This document shows, one piece after another, positions 1-8,461 of a stretch of 20,812 bases of DNA. The position numbers were made by a program, and so were the translations under genes. The first letter of the stretch is position 1. Every line of letters starts with the position of its first letter. Source of the stretch: Paenarthrobacter nitroguajacolicus JCM 14115 (GTDB taxonomy: Bacteria; Actinomycetota; Actinomycetes; Actinomycetales; Micrococcaceae); assembly GCA_001313365.1 (NCBI GenBank), contig BBFS01000085.1, forward strand, positions 1 to 20,812, read 5' to 3'. The notes under the pieces are model-generated. The model saw nothing but the letters and a program-made list of their open reading frames with translations. It did not search any database and was not told the DNA's origin.

Positions 1-10
1 GCCAGCCCCC

Positions 11-56
11 GCCGGCTGATCGGTTTCCTTTCCCCCCCAGCCCGATCAGGCCCGGC
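11..56. terminator. Inverted repeat, possible terminator of an upstream gene
   Basis: CTGATCGG at 16-23 pairs with CCGATCAG at 42-49. GCCGG at 11-15 pairs with CCGGC at 52-56 after a two-base bulge, giving a 13-bp stem around an 18-base pyrimidine-rich loop that includes a run of seven C. No T tract follows. It could end a gene lying left of the window or be an operator for the secreted-protein gene at 95. The role is inferred. Confidence 0.4.
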
Positions 57-94
57 GAGTATCCGTTGAGCACAGTAGAAAGAGAACGATCACC

Positions 95-530
95 ATGAAA
101 CCGCAGAAGGGTTTCCTGCGCGCCTTGGTGATTGTCGCCGTCGTCGTTCTTGGCCTGGTAGCCGGACCAGCGGCCGCGGTAGCCGCCTTCACGGACAGTG
201 AACGCGCTACCCCCGCAGTTCTCGGCAGCAACCATCCTTGCCCCGGCCAGCGCCAGCGTGACGATGCGATGCACCTTGGGACTCCACACCACGGTCACTG
301 TAAATTCGTACGGAACGGTGGCGAACGCCAACTACCACGAGGTGAGGGTCTACGACCGCTCCGGCAACCTCGAGTTCACCGGTGACCTCAGCCAAGCCGC
401 GGGAAGATCGTACAGTTCCGGCATCGAGATCATCGGCACCTGGAGCTACGAAATCCGCGGCTACTACAAAGTTCCAGGCTCCAACAATTTCTGGACGGGT
501 AAGCCCCTCAAGGGCGCCATGACCTGCTGA
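95..530 (+). CDS. Small secreted protein, SipW-type-like N-terminus (frameshifted)
   Basis: No family was recognised with confidence. The ATG at 95 opens a signal sequence: a short basic start (MKPQKG), a hydrophobic core at about residues 8-30 and Ala-rich cleavage sites. AAFTDSERATP follows, which resembles the AFTDS stretch after SipW-dependent signal peptides in Gram-positive bacteria. The frame then breaks near the five-C run at 210-214. With four C the protein continues as PQFSAATILAPASASVTMRC and runs to TGA at 528-530, about 144 residues in all. The mature part is rich in Thr, Ser, Tyr, Gly and Asn. It has one Cys near its start and one as the last residue, which could tie the ends of a small beta-sandwich together. 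The gene end lies 17 bases from the convergent oxidoreductase gene. The frame join is inferred. The idea of an Ig- or fibronectin-like fold is a guess from composition and spacing. Confidence 0.6.
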
Positions 531-547
531 CTTCCGGCAAGCGCGGT

Positions 548-1674
548 CTAGGAGAAACGCCCCGGACGGAACGTGGCCAGCATCGGGTGCTTTTCACCAC
601 TCAGGATCTCGCCTGACAGCAGCTCACCCGTGATGAGGCCCAGCGTGGCACCGGAGTGCGTGAAGGCTACGAAGCAGCCAGGCACTTGGCCGAGTTCACC
701 GAAGACCGGTTCGCCGTCGCCTGGGATGGGCTTGTAGCCGATCTTCCAGGATGCCGGCTTGAGTTCGGGATTGCCCTCGATGAGCTTGGAGATTCGTCGG
801 CCAGCTGCTGGACAACATCATCCGGGATGGTGAATGAACCGTCGGCATGCTCGGTGATGTGCTCCTCGTACCAGTCGTGATCCAGGGCGAACGTGTTGCC
901 GGGGGTTGGGACGAACAGCAGCCCGGGGCGTATTCATCACTGCGGTGACCTGATGCTCCACCGGCTTGGTGACCACCAGCATGGAAACCGGCGAACCGTT
1001 GGGAATTTCCACGCCCAAAGGCTTTACGACGGCGGGCGTCGCGGCACCGCAGGCAACCAGCACGGCGTCAGCGGGGGGTAAGTTTCACCGCCGGTAGTTT
1101 CGACGCCGGTGGCGCGGCCGCCGTCGACCATTACCGAGGCCTTGCCGGCGTTGAGGATCAGCTGGCCGCCCAACGCGTGGAATTCCTCCATGAGGAAGTT
1201 CACCAGGTCCGGCAGGCTCACCCAGCCTTCGCCGGGGGGGTTGAAGATGGCATTCCCGGGGGGGACGGCTGTGGCATCGATGCCGGGCGTCACCGAGGCG
1301 ATCTCTTCAGGCGCCAACAGCTTGGAGTCGTAGCCAATGGACTTCTCGTAAGCGTGGCGGGCTTCGGTGACCTCGCCCTGCCCGGCCGCATTCCACATGA
1401 GGCCGCCCCCCCCGAACTGCAGCCACTCACGGCTGGGGGGGTCCGCGGCGAAGAGTGTGCGGTACCGGTCAACGCCGGCCACGCGCAGCAGGTGGTACGG
1501 CGTGGAGCGTTCGCCCGCCGAGTTGAGCCAGGACAACGAACGGCCGGTGGCTTCACTTGCCAGGCCCTGCTCGGTCAGCAAAGTGACGGAAGCGCCTTGG
1601 CGGAGCAGGTGGACGGCGGTGGAGACGCCCAGGATGCCGCCTCCGATGACGGCGACGTGCTTGGTGGAGGACAT
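548..1674 (-). CDS. FAD-dependent oxidoreductase, DadA/glycine oxidase-like (DAO family)
   Basis: Probably a flavin amine or imino-acid oxidase or dehydrogenase acting in the cytoplasm on an amino compound. The N-terminus HVAVIGGGILGVSTAVHLL is the GxGxxG FAD-binding fold. It is followed by the E-A-TGRSLSWLN segment and the FNP-GEGWVSLPDLV substrate-domain segment of DadA-like proteins. The C-terminus GCFVAFTHSGATLGLITGEL is the second FAD-contacting segment of DAO proteins. Length would be about 375 residues, normal for the family. The start is ATG 1674, with AAGGGAG just upstream. It is the last gene of the operon, 39 bases after the Gfo/Idh/MocA gene. Frame breaks lie at 1073-1078 (six bases where four restore YPADAVLVACG), near 925-930 (one extra base) and near 800 (one missing). 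Runs of 7-8 at 1234, 1258, 1406 and 1435 add a Pro or Gly without breaking the frame. The substrate is unknown. A sarcosine oxidase-like role is the main alternative. Confidence 0.85.
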
Positions 1675-1713
1675 GGTTCTCCCTTTCTTTGAGGTAAGTG
1701 CTGCTCAACGCGC

Positions 1714-2780
1714 CTATGCGAACGCGTGGATGTTTTCGATGATCCTGAGGGTTTCCAACGCTTCCGCCGGCTGCACGGGAAGAGGCCCATGACCACGGAG
1801 AGAAGCTGCGAGTTCCCTGTAAAACTGTGGATAGTCGCCCTTTTCGGCCGGGACTGGCGTGGTTGCTCCGTCCACGCCCAGAAGCCCCCCCCAAGACTCC
1901 TGGGGTTCTGTGCCGTACGTGGCGTCCGACGGCGTGATGCCGGCTGCGAGGGCAGGTTCCTGGCTGTCGAGTCCCCACTTGGTGTAGCCGGTTTTAGAGC
2001 CGAGGACGTGGAAGCGCGGGCCCACTTGAGCGGCCATTCCGTTCATCCACAGCCGTGTCCGGACGCCGGATTCGTGGCGCAGCGATACGAAGGCTTCGGT
2101 GTCGGCGGCATCCGAGTGAGGGCCGTGGTTGGCGGTCTCGCCGTAGCTCTCCTCCACAGGCCGAACAGCTGGACGGCTTGGTCGATCAGGTGCGCGCCGA
2201 GGTCGTGGAGGATGCCACCACCCTCGGCCAGCGTGGCCGAATCGCGCCAGTTCCCGAAGCCTTCCGGACGCCACCATTCAAAGCGCGACTCAAACGTTCG
2301 CACTTCGCCCAGGGCGCCGGCCCGGAGCAGCTTGCGCAGCGTCAGGAAGTCGGCGTCCCACCGGCGGTTCTGGAAGACCGTCAGCTGCACACCGGCGTCG
2401 GAAGCCCGCTCGGCAAGCTCCTCACCGTGGGCGACGGTGGTGACGAAAGGCTTGTCCACCACGACGTTGAGTCCGTGGGCGATGGCCGTGGCACCGAGTT
2501 CAAGGTGCGTAAGCGGCGGCGTTCCAAGGACCACCAGATCCAGGTCCCCCGGCGAGGGCGAACATGTCCTCGGGGGGGTGTTTACGACCCTTGCCTGCGG
2601 GTAGAGCCGCTGGGCTTCGGACTTGCGTTGCGGATCTGCTGTGACAATGACGTCAAGGGAGTAGTCCGGGTCCGCTTCGATCAGCGGCGCGTGGAACACC
2701 TTGCCCGAGACGCCGAATCCGACGACGGCGGTTCGGATGGGTGCCGCTGCTGGCTGGCGCATCACAGGAGTCCCGCCCAT
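1714..2780 (-). CDS. Gfo/Idh/MocA family NAD(P)-dependent oxidoreductase
   Basis: A dehydrogenase of the glucose-fructose oxidoreductase/inositol dehydrogenase/MocA family, which oxidises sugar, inositol or opine-type substrates with NAD(P). Visible signs are the Rossmann start TAVVGFGVSGKVFHAPL, then VVLGTPPLTHLE, then VVVDKPFVTT (the EKP motif as DKP, with the family's catalytic Lys), and GGGILHDLGAHLIDQ carrying the conserved Asp and His. About 355 residues, the usual length. ATG 2780 shares its A with the ATPase stop (TAATG), so translation is probably coupled. This start is preferred to the inner ATG at 2762, which has no clear binding site. One base is missing near 2160; restoring a C continues the protein as FGPVEESYGETANHG. 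Runs at 2546-2550 and 2572-2578 shift the frame out and back, replacing a likely NTPEDMFALAGDL stretch. Its place beside an amino-acid importer and an FAD amine oxidase suggests an amino-sugar or opine substrate. This is inferred. Confidence 0.9.
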
Positions 2781-3570
2781 TACAGCACTTCCGAGAGGAA
2801 GCGCTGAAGGCGTTCGCTGCGCGGGTTGTCGAAGAGCTCGGTGGGGGTTCCGATTTCCACTACTTCGCCTTCATCCATGAACACCACTTGGTCGGCCACT
2901 TTGCGGGCGAAGCCCATCTCGTGAGTGACAACCAGCATGGTCATACCGCGGCGGCCCAGACCTGCCATGAGGTTGAGGACGCCCTTGACCAGCTCGGGGT
3001 CCAAGGCGCTGGTTGCTTCGTCGAAGAGCATGACCTCGGGCTCCATGGCCAGAGCCCGGGCAATAGCGACGCGTTGCTGCTGCCCTCCGGAGAGGTCGCG
3101 TGGCCGGTGATCAGCGCGTTCTGCGAGGCCTACTTCAGCCAGGCGGCGCCGGGCGCGTTCCCGGGCCTCCGACTTGGACATTCCCTTGACGCTCCACAGG
3201 CCAATGCCACGTTTTCCAGTGCAGTGTGGTCCGGGAAGAGGTTGAAGTGCTGGAACACCATACCGATACGTGCCCGGAGGATGTCCGGCTTGACCTTGAG
3301 TGCGCTTTCGCCGGCCAGCAGCACATCGCCGCTCTTGGTTCATGCAGGCGGTTTACACCGCGCAGGAGCGTGGACTTTCCTGAACCGGAGGGGGGGCCAA
3401 TGATGCAGGTGGTGGTTCCCGGCGCCACGTTGAGGCTGACATTGCGGAGAACCTCAACGTCCCCCGTAGGCCATGGTCAGGTTCTGCAGTTCCAGGCTGG
3501 AGCCGTGGAACTTCTCAATGTCGCTGGTCGGCTGGTTGGTGCTGGTGGCGCTGCTGCTTGTGAGGTTCAC
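2780..3570 (-). CDS. Polar amino-acid ABC transporter, ATP-binding protein
   Basis: ATPase that drives the importer encoded just upstream. Segments in order: a Ser/Thr-rich N-terminal tail; SSLELQNLTMAYG; Walker A at about 3380-3410; the Q-loop region MVFQHFNLFPDHTALENV; signature LSGGQQQRVAIARALAM; Walker B VMLFDEATSALDPE; H-loop VVTHEMGFARKVADQVVFM; and the C-terminus NPRSERLQRFLSEVL. These are typical of GlnQ/HisP-type ATPases. Length is about 263 residues. GTG 3570 overlaps the permease stop (GTGA) and has GGAG nearby. Walker A reads GPPSGSGKST. The seven-base run at 3390-3396 adds one Pro to the near-invariant GPSGSGKST, the clearest sign in the window that run lengths are inflated. Frame breaks lie at 3461-3465 (five bases, four expected), near 3337 (one missing) and near 3200 (one missing C). 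The stop is TAA at 2780-2782. Confidence 0.92.
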
Positions 3571-4361
3571 GTGTTGCTCCCGGTGATGAGCGGCGAGGCC
3601 GCATCGAGTTCCTTGACTTCCTTCAGCCCACTGGTGGGTGCCGTGGGACGACGCCGGCCGGTGCGGAACTTGTTGTCGAAGTAGTTGACCAGGTGGGTCA
3701 GGGGGCACCGTGATGATCAGGTAGAAGATGCCTGCCATGACCAGCGGTGAAAGATTGCCGGACAGTACTGCTGCGTCCTGGCCCACCCGGAACAGTTCAC
3801 GCTCACTGACCAGAAGCCCAAGGAAGTAGACCAGCGATGAGTCTTTGACGATTGCAATGAACTGGTTCACCAAGGCAGGCAGGACCCTGCGAATGCCTTG
3901 CGGCACCACCACGAGGGCCATGGACTTGGAGTAGCTCATTCCCAAAGCCCGGCAGGCCTCCCCCTGGCCCTTATCAACGCTTTGGATGCCAGCCCGGAAG
4001 ATCTCACCTATATAGGCACTGGCGATGAGGCTCAGGGCGATGATTCCCAGCGGGTAAGGCGAGGTCCGAAGACCGACTGGCTCAACCGCGCAAATCCCTG
4101 GCCGATCAGCAGGATGGTGAGGATAGCGGGCAGGCCCCCCCGGAAAAGGTCTGTGTAGATCCTCGCCGGGATTCGCAGCCACTTGGAGCGCGAGATGCCC
4201 ATGACCGCCACCACCATGCCCATCACTACGCCGAGGATGGTTGCTGCGATGGAGATGATCAGGGTGTTGAGAAGGCCAACTCCGAGGAGCTGGGGGGGCA
4301 GTACTTCGACCATGGCATCAAGGTCGAAGAACGTGCGGCTGATGGTATTGAGCCAATCCAT
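3567..4361 (-). CDS. Polar amino-acid ABC transporter, permease protein
   Basis: Inner-membrane channel subunit of the HisM/GlnP type. The N-terminal part has LLNTLIISIAATILGVVMGM as a first membrane segment and a conserved YTDLFRGGLPAIL stretch. The normal family motif FRGLP carries an extra Gly here from the seven-base run at 4135-4141. The cytoplasmic EAA loop is clear: IFRAGIQSVDKGQGEACRAL. It is followed by VVPQGIRRVLPALVNQFIAI and the KDSSL motif. About 264 residues. Frame breaks lie near 4065 (one base missing; restoring it gives SPYPLGIIALSL) and at 3701-3705 (five bases, four expected; restoring gives LTHLVNYFDNKFRTG). The stop TGA at 3567-3569 overlaps the ATPase GTG by two bases. 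The gene starts 35 bases after the binding-protein gene. Substrate class is amino acid or amino compound, by family. Confidence 0.92.
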
Positions 4362-4396
4362 TGAGTGCTCTCAGACGTTAGGTGTTTTGGGGGGGC

Positions 4397-5267
4397 TTAC
4401 TTGCTGGCGGTCGGAGCCGGGCTGGAGGTCTGCTCGGCCTTCGGAAGGTACTGCTCCGGCATCGGCGAACCCGGGAACCACTTCTCGTAGAGTTTCTTCC
4501 AGGTGCCGTCTTCCATTGCTTCGGCGAGGCCCTTGTTCAAGGCTTCCTTGAAGGCGGGCTTGTCCTTGGCGATAGCGAAGCCCGCCGGCGCGTCGAAGGA
4601 GGGGGGGATGTCCGCGGCACTCACTAGTCCGAACTGCTCCTGGTATTCCTTGGCTGCCTCGTAGTCCAGGAAGTGGGCGTCCACGGAACCGCTGTTGACT
4701 GCGGAGATGGCGGTGTTGTTGTCCGGGAAGCGGACCAGCTGCGCCGAGGTGAAGTTCTTGACTGCGTAAGCTTCCTGCAGGGTGCCTTGGACCACGCCCA
4801 GGCGCTTGCCGTTGAGGCATCGGCGTCGTTGATGCCTGAGGTCTTGGTGGTGATGACCGTCAGGTATCCGGCGAGGTAGCCGTCGGAGAAGTCCACGGTT
4901 TCCTTGCGCTTGTCCGTGATGCCGATAGCTGCAACGCCGACGTCGAACTGGCCGTTGGCCACGGCTGCCAGGAGTCCGGAGAAGTCCTGTCCGGTGAAGA
5001 CAACTTTGTCTACGCCGGCGCGGTGGGCCACGTCCTTGAACAGTTCCACGTCGAAGCCGGTGAAGTTACCGGAACTGTCCGTGAAGGTGTAGGGCTTGGA
5101 GTCTCCGAGGCTGGCTACACGGATGGTGCCGGGCTCGATCAGCCCGTAGGGGGGGTTGTCCGCGGAAGGTGATGAGCTGGCGGTGGATCCGCCGCAACCC
5201 GAAAGGGCGAGGATGGCCGCCAAGCTGCTGCTGCGAGCGCTGCCGGGCGGAAATTCAGTTTGATCAC
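4397..5267 (-). CDS. Amino-acid ABC transporter substrate-binding lipoprotein
   Basis: Extracellular binding protein of the polar amino-acid uptake family. GTG 5267 starts [15 protein letters not shown]. After a one-base break near 5222 come [12 protein letters not shown], a lipobox with Cys at about residue 25, and a Ser-rich linker. Family segments follow: [65 protein letters not shown], then [12 protein letters not shown] and [20 protein letters not shown]. It ends in [17 protein letters not shown] plus a Pro/Ser/Thr tail. About 289 residues. A second break near 4816 is one missing C; restoring it gives [14 protein letters not shown]. It is the first gene of the operon, behind a promoter about 130 bases upstream that carries two LacI-type operators. 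The ligand cannot be read from the sequence. A weak GGA about 8 bases before the GTG is the only ribosome binding site seen. Confidence 0.9.
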
Positions 5268-5345
5268 AGCGTTGTCCAATCGTGGGAGGGAAAGCGGTGC
5301 TGTCAGGAGCCGCTGAAGTTATTGCTCGATGCGGGGGGGTCTTGT

Positions 5346-5384
5346 TGAGTCCGGTCTCAGCCCCTAGGATTGAGACCGGACTCA
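5346..5384. promoter_or_regulatory. Twin LacI-family operators
   Basis: TGAGTCCGGTCTCA at 5346-5359 and TGAGACCGGACTCA at 5371-5384 are exact reverse complements of each other. Each is also a near-palindrome of its own, with a central CG (TGAG-N-CCGG-N-CTCA), as is typical of LacI/GalR-family sites. Centres are 25 bp apart. The pair lies between the divergent lacI gene and the transporter operon, just downstream of the operon promoter. The natural reading is repression of the operon, and perhaps autoregulation, by the adjacent LacI protein. A 14-bp stem with an 11-base loop could also form in RNA. Confidence 0.75.
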
Positions 5385-5398
5385 CATCGATTGATAGA

Positions 5399-5428
5399 AA
5401 TGTAGCGGAACTCACAAAGCCGCGTCAA
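5399..5428 (-). promoter_or_regulatory. Sigma-70-type promoter of the ABC transporter operon
   Basis: On the minus strand TTGACG (5423-5428) and TACATT (5399-5404) are separated by 18 bases. The expected transcript start is near 5392, giving a leader of about 125 bases before the GTG at 5267. Both LacI-type palindromes lie just downstream of this promoter, where a bound repressor would block elongation or open-complex escape. The -35 matches 5 of 6 consensus bases and the -10 matches 4 of 6. No convincing promoter for lacI itself was found. TTGAGA at 5370 is a possible -35 for it, inside the operator. Confidence 0.55.
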
Positions 5429-5449
5429 CACCCTTCCTGAAAGGTGAAC

Positions 5450-6600
5450 ATGAGCACTGACGGATCCCGACGGCGGGACGTGACGGTTGCCGACGTCGCC
5501 AAAGCCGCGAAAGTGTCCAAGGCACAAGCGGCCCGCGCGTGGGGAATTACGGCGCCGTGAGCGATGAGGTTCGCGAGCGCGTCCTCGCCGCGGCCGAGGA
5601 GCTCGAGTACCGGCCCAACGAACTCGCGCGCAGCATGAACACCGGCAAGTCAAACACCATTGGCGTGGTGGTGGGCGACATCGAAAACCCCCCCACTTCG
5701 GACTCGCCATGAGGGGGGGCATCACGGACACCGCCAAGAAGAGCGGCTACAACGTCATCCTCATCAACACGGACGAGGAACGGGCTGCCGAAGTGGACGC
5801 CGTTCGGGTGCTCCTGGACAAGCGGGTGGACGGACTCATCGTTGCTCCGGCCTCCTCAGTGGAAACCTCCCACCTGCAGCAGGTCCGCGAGTCCGGGCGC
5901 CCCCTGGTCCTGCTGGACCGCGCCGCCGCAGGGGTTGACGTTGAGACCTTTGCCGTGGACATGGGAAGCATTTCCTACGAGTCCACCAAGCACTTGATCG
6001 AGGCCGGGCACCGGCGAATCGCCTTCGTCTCCACCGTCCGCACCGAAGCCCCTATGTTGCAGGGATGGAGTTGGACTCTTCGCAGATCTCAGACCGCCTG
6101 GACGGAATCCACCGTGCGTTCGATGAAGCGGGCTTCCCCCCATCCCACTGACCTCGTCCGGCTTAATGCAGGGGACGCCGACTCCATCATGCGGATCACG
6201 CAGGACCTGCTGAGCGGACCGGACGCCGCCACGGCCATCATTGCCTCCGACGGCCTGATCGCCCTGAGCGTGGTGGAAGCCATCCAGCTATCAGGGCGTT
6301 CCGTCCCGCAAGACGTCTCGCTCCTCATGTACGACGATTTCGCTTGGACCGCCTCACCACTCCCCCCCGCTCACCGTCATCTCACAGCCCGTCTACGACA
6401 TGGGAATTGCCGCAGCCTCAGCGCTGATCAGGCAGATTGAGGGCAGGAAAGCTGCCGGGCCCGGCCCGGATCTGGTGGCAACTTTGATAAAGCGGGGATC
6501 CGTCGGGGCGCCCAAGGACGCTGACGCCGAGATCGCCGGAATCCTGCCGGATCGCCGGAGGTTTCAGGGTGGTTTCGACGTTCTCCCGCGAACTCGCTAG
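5450..6600 (+). CDS. LacI/GalR-family transcriptional regulator
   Basis: DNA-binding regulator, probably the local repressor of the divergent ABC transporter operon. The N-terminal helix-turn-helix reads VTVADVAKAAKVSKAQAARA, then LGNYGAVSDEVRERVLAAAE after a missing base near 5539. The hinge follows as YRPNELARSMNTGKSNTIGV. The periplasmic-binding-like effector domain is clear (GDIENPHFGLAMR, ILINTDEERAAEVDAV, VDGLIVAPASS, GHRRIAFVS, AIIASDGLIALSVVEA) and ends with WTALTTPPLTVISQPVYDMG. Breaks lie at 5539, 5688-5694 (seven C, five expected), about 6049-6052, 6136-6141, 6352 (one missing C) and 6362-6368. About 383 residues. That is some 30 longer than usual, because the frame runs on after the usual RGSVGAP end to TAG at 6598. 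This tail may be real or a further frame error. ATG 5450 follows GAAAGGTG. Confidence 0.88.
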
Positions 6601-6632
6601 GGGTGCCCACCCTCTGGGCGCTCCCCCAAACC

Positions 6633-6654
6633 GTTCCCGCCCGGTTAACCTCCG
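6633..6654 (+). promoter_or_regulatory. PHO-box-like 11-bp direct repeat
   Basis: Two adjacent 11-base units, GTTCCCGCCCG (6633-6643) and GTTAACCTCCG (6644-6654), match the layout of PhoP boxes known from Streptomyces: a 7-base GTTCACC-like core plus 4 bases. The cores match at 5 and 6 of 7 positions. A weak -10 (TACTGT, 6671-6676) lies 16 bases downstream, placing the repeat at the -35 region, as at PhoP-activated promoters. The next gene is an exported phosphoesterase-type protein. PhoP binding is inferred. Confidence 0.4.
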
Positions 6655-6673
6655 CGCCATCCCGCTTCCCTAC

Positions 6674-6698
6674 TGTGATCCCGCTGGGGGGGATCACA
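6674..6698. promoter_or_regulatory. Inverted repeat upstream of the PHP gene
   Basis: TGTGATCCC (6674-6682) pairs with GGGATCACA (6690-6698) across a short loop containing part of a seven-G run. The repeat ends about 7 bases before the purine-rich ribosome binding site (AGAGGGA) of the gene at 6719. It could be an operator or an RNA hairpin that affects translation. No regulator is assigned. Confidence 0.45.
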
Positions 6699-6718
6699 AA
6701 CTACAGAGGGAAAGCGCT

Positions 6719-8458
6719 ATGTGCACCGCAGACGAAAACACGACCACCCACAGCCAACGAGTGGAGCTTGCCGACGCTGAGCTGAAAACCATGGGACTGA
6801 GCCGCCGGCGCATCCTGCAGTCGGCAGGCATCCTGGCCGCGGGCAGCGCAGCAACGGCCGCCATGGCACGGCCGGCGACGGCAAACCCGGGCGGCAACGA
6901 CCCCCCCCGGCTGAAGTGGCTTGTCGGAGACCACCACGTGCACACCCAGTACAGCCACGACGCCAAGTACATGATCAAGCAGCAGCTCGATACCGCACAG
7001 TCCTACGGCGTGGACTGGTTGGCACTGACTGAGCACAGCAACTTTGGCCACGCCAACAACGGCGGAGCAGTCAACGCCAACAAGGAAATCCAGGCGCAGC
7101 GTGCAGCGAGGCCCGACCTGCTGATCTTCCAGGGACTCGAATGGTACATACCGGGAGCTGAGCACGCGTCAGTGCTCGTCGCCCCCCGGTCCCAATGAAG
7201 TGAACCTCCTGCGGACCTTCGAACTGGTGTGGGACGGAAAGCTGAACCAATGGGAGAAGCCAACCCCCCCTGGAACGGCCCAAGTGGAGACGTTCGAGCG
7301 AAAAGCAGTTGAAGCCATTGCTTGGTTGGCCAACCAACGGCGCTCCGGCTACATCGACGACGTCGTCGCGCTGGCCAACCATCCCATGCGGCTGGGCATC
7401 GATTCCCCCCCGCACGAACTCCGGGCTTGGCGCGATGCCGCCCGCGAAGTGATGATCGGCATGGAAGGTGCCCCGGGTGCGCAAGGCTCCGGCGTCAGCC
7501 AGTTCTCCAGAGCCGGCGACCAGCGCGGCGAATACACCAACAACCCCCCCACCCAGTACAGTTTTCCCGGCTACCCGGCCGACGCTTTCCGGCCCTACGG
7601 CGGCTTCGATTGGGCAACCGCAACGGTGGGTGGCGTCTGGGACTCCATGCTCGCTGAAGGCCTGCCCTTCTGGATCACGTCCAACTCCGACAACCACCTC
7701 ACAGTGAAGGACACCTGGAAAACCGGACCGTATCCGGCAGAGGAGCCCTACCTCAGCCTGCCCAGCGAATTCGATCGCTGGTCCGTCACGGGCAAGCGTC
7801 CCGATCCCTTTGATACCGGCGAAAAGCAGGGTGGCAGCGACTACTGGCCGGGACAGTTCAGCCGCCTTCACACCGGCGTCACCAAACGCTCCTACACCGG
7901 CGTCCTGGAAGCAATGCGCAACGGCCGCATGTGGGTGGACCACGGACACCTCCTCCAGGGACTCGACGTGCGGGTCCGCGAGGTGCGCGGCACCGGCGCA
8001 GGCAACAGTAACGGGCGCAACGGCGTCACCCTCGGTTCCCGCCTCCAGGTAAGGCGAGGTGCCGACGTCGAAATTTCCATCACCATGACGACGACGGACT
8101 ACCGCAACTTCGCGGGGGGGATCCTCCCGAACCTCGCCCACGTGGACGTCATCGGTGGCGCTGTGACCGGTGCCGCGGCAGATCGCGACACTTTGAGGGC
8201 CCCTGGCACAGCGGTATGGAAGCAGATCGATGTTTCCGGGCGTACCGGAACGTTCACCATCAAGCACGTCATCAAGGACGTGCAGAAATCCTGCTACTTC
8301 CGCCTCCGCGGCAGCGACGGAAACCGCCACGCGCCGGCTACTACGGCGCTGCCGTGGACCCCGCCGGGCCCATCCGCCACGGAGACAACCTCGGGGACGC
8401 TGACCCGTGGGCGGATACCTGGTTCTACGCCAACCCGGTGTTCATCGACGTCACGTAG
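6719..8458 (+). CDS. Tat-exported PHP-domain metallohydrolase (CehA/McbA-like)
   Basis: Exported metal-dependent hydrolase, probably a phosphoesterase or related esterase. After ATG 6719 comes a long N-region and then a twin-arginine signal, LSRRRILQSAGILAAGSAAT, with an Ala-rich cleavage region (ARPATA). The PHP domain follows with LVGDHHVHTQYSHDA (first metal-binding His-x-His) and LALTEHSNFGH (second motif). Later metal-ligand regions are FQGLEWYIPGAEHASV, VVALANHPMR and FWITSNSDNH. The C-terminal part, including SGRTGTFTIKHVIKD and YFRLRGSDG, looks like a beta domain. About 579 residues. Breaks lie at 7182-7187 (six C, five expected; restoring gives VLVAPGPNEVNLLRTF) and near 8335 (GGG reduced to GG; restoring gives RHAPGYYGAAVDPAGP). 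In-frame seven-base runs add a Pro or Gly at several sites. The gene end is 4 bases from the convergent App1-type gene. The CehA/McbA label is by resemblance only; the substrate is unknown. Confidence 0.8.
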
Positions 8459-8461
8459 TCA

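Noticed and set aside
1073..1078. Programmed ribosomal frameshifting at G/C runs
   Set aside because: Breaks occur in both directions, without slippery heptamers or downstream structures, and in many unrelated genes.
1726..2604. Long plus-strand open frame opposite the Gfo/Idh/MocA gene
   Set aside because: It is rich in Arg, Pro and Ser, has no domain features and overlaps an unmistakable Rossmann-fold dehydrogenase in antisense.
6674..6698. CRP-type site (TGTGA...TCACA)
   Set aside because: The half-sites are too far apart, about 14-15 bases instead of 6, and the site lies directly before the ribosome binding site.
7071..8330. Long antisense open frame opposite the PHP gene
   Set aside because: It is a mirror frame typical of high-GC DNA, has no recognisable motifs or ribosome binding site, and covers a gene with clear metal-binding motifs on the other strand.
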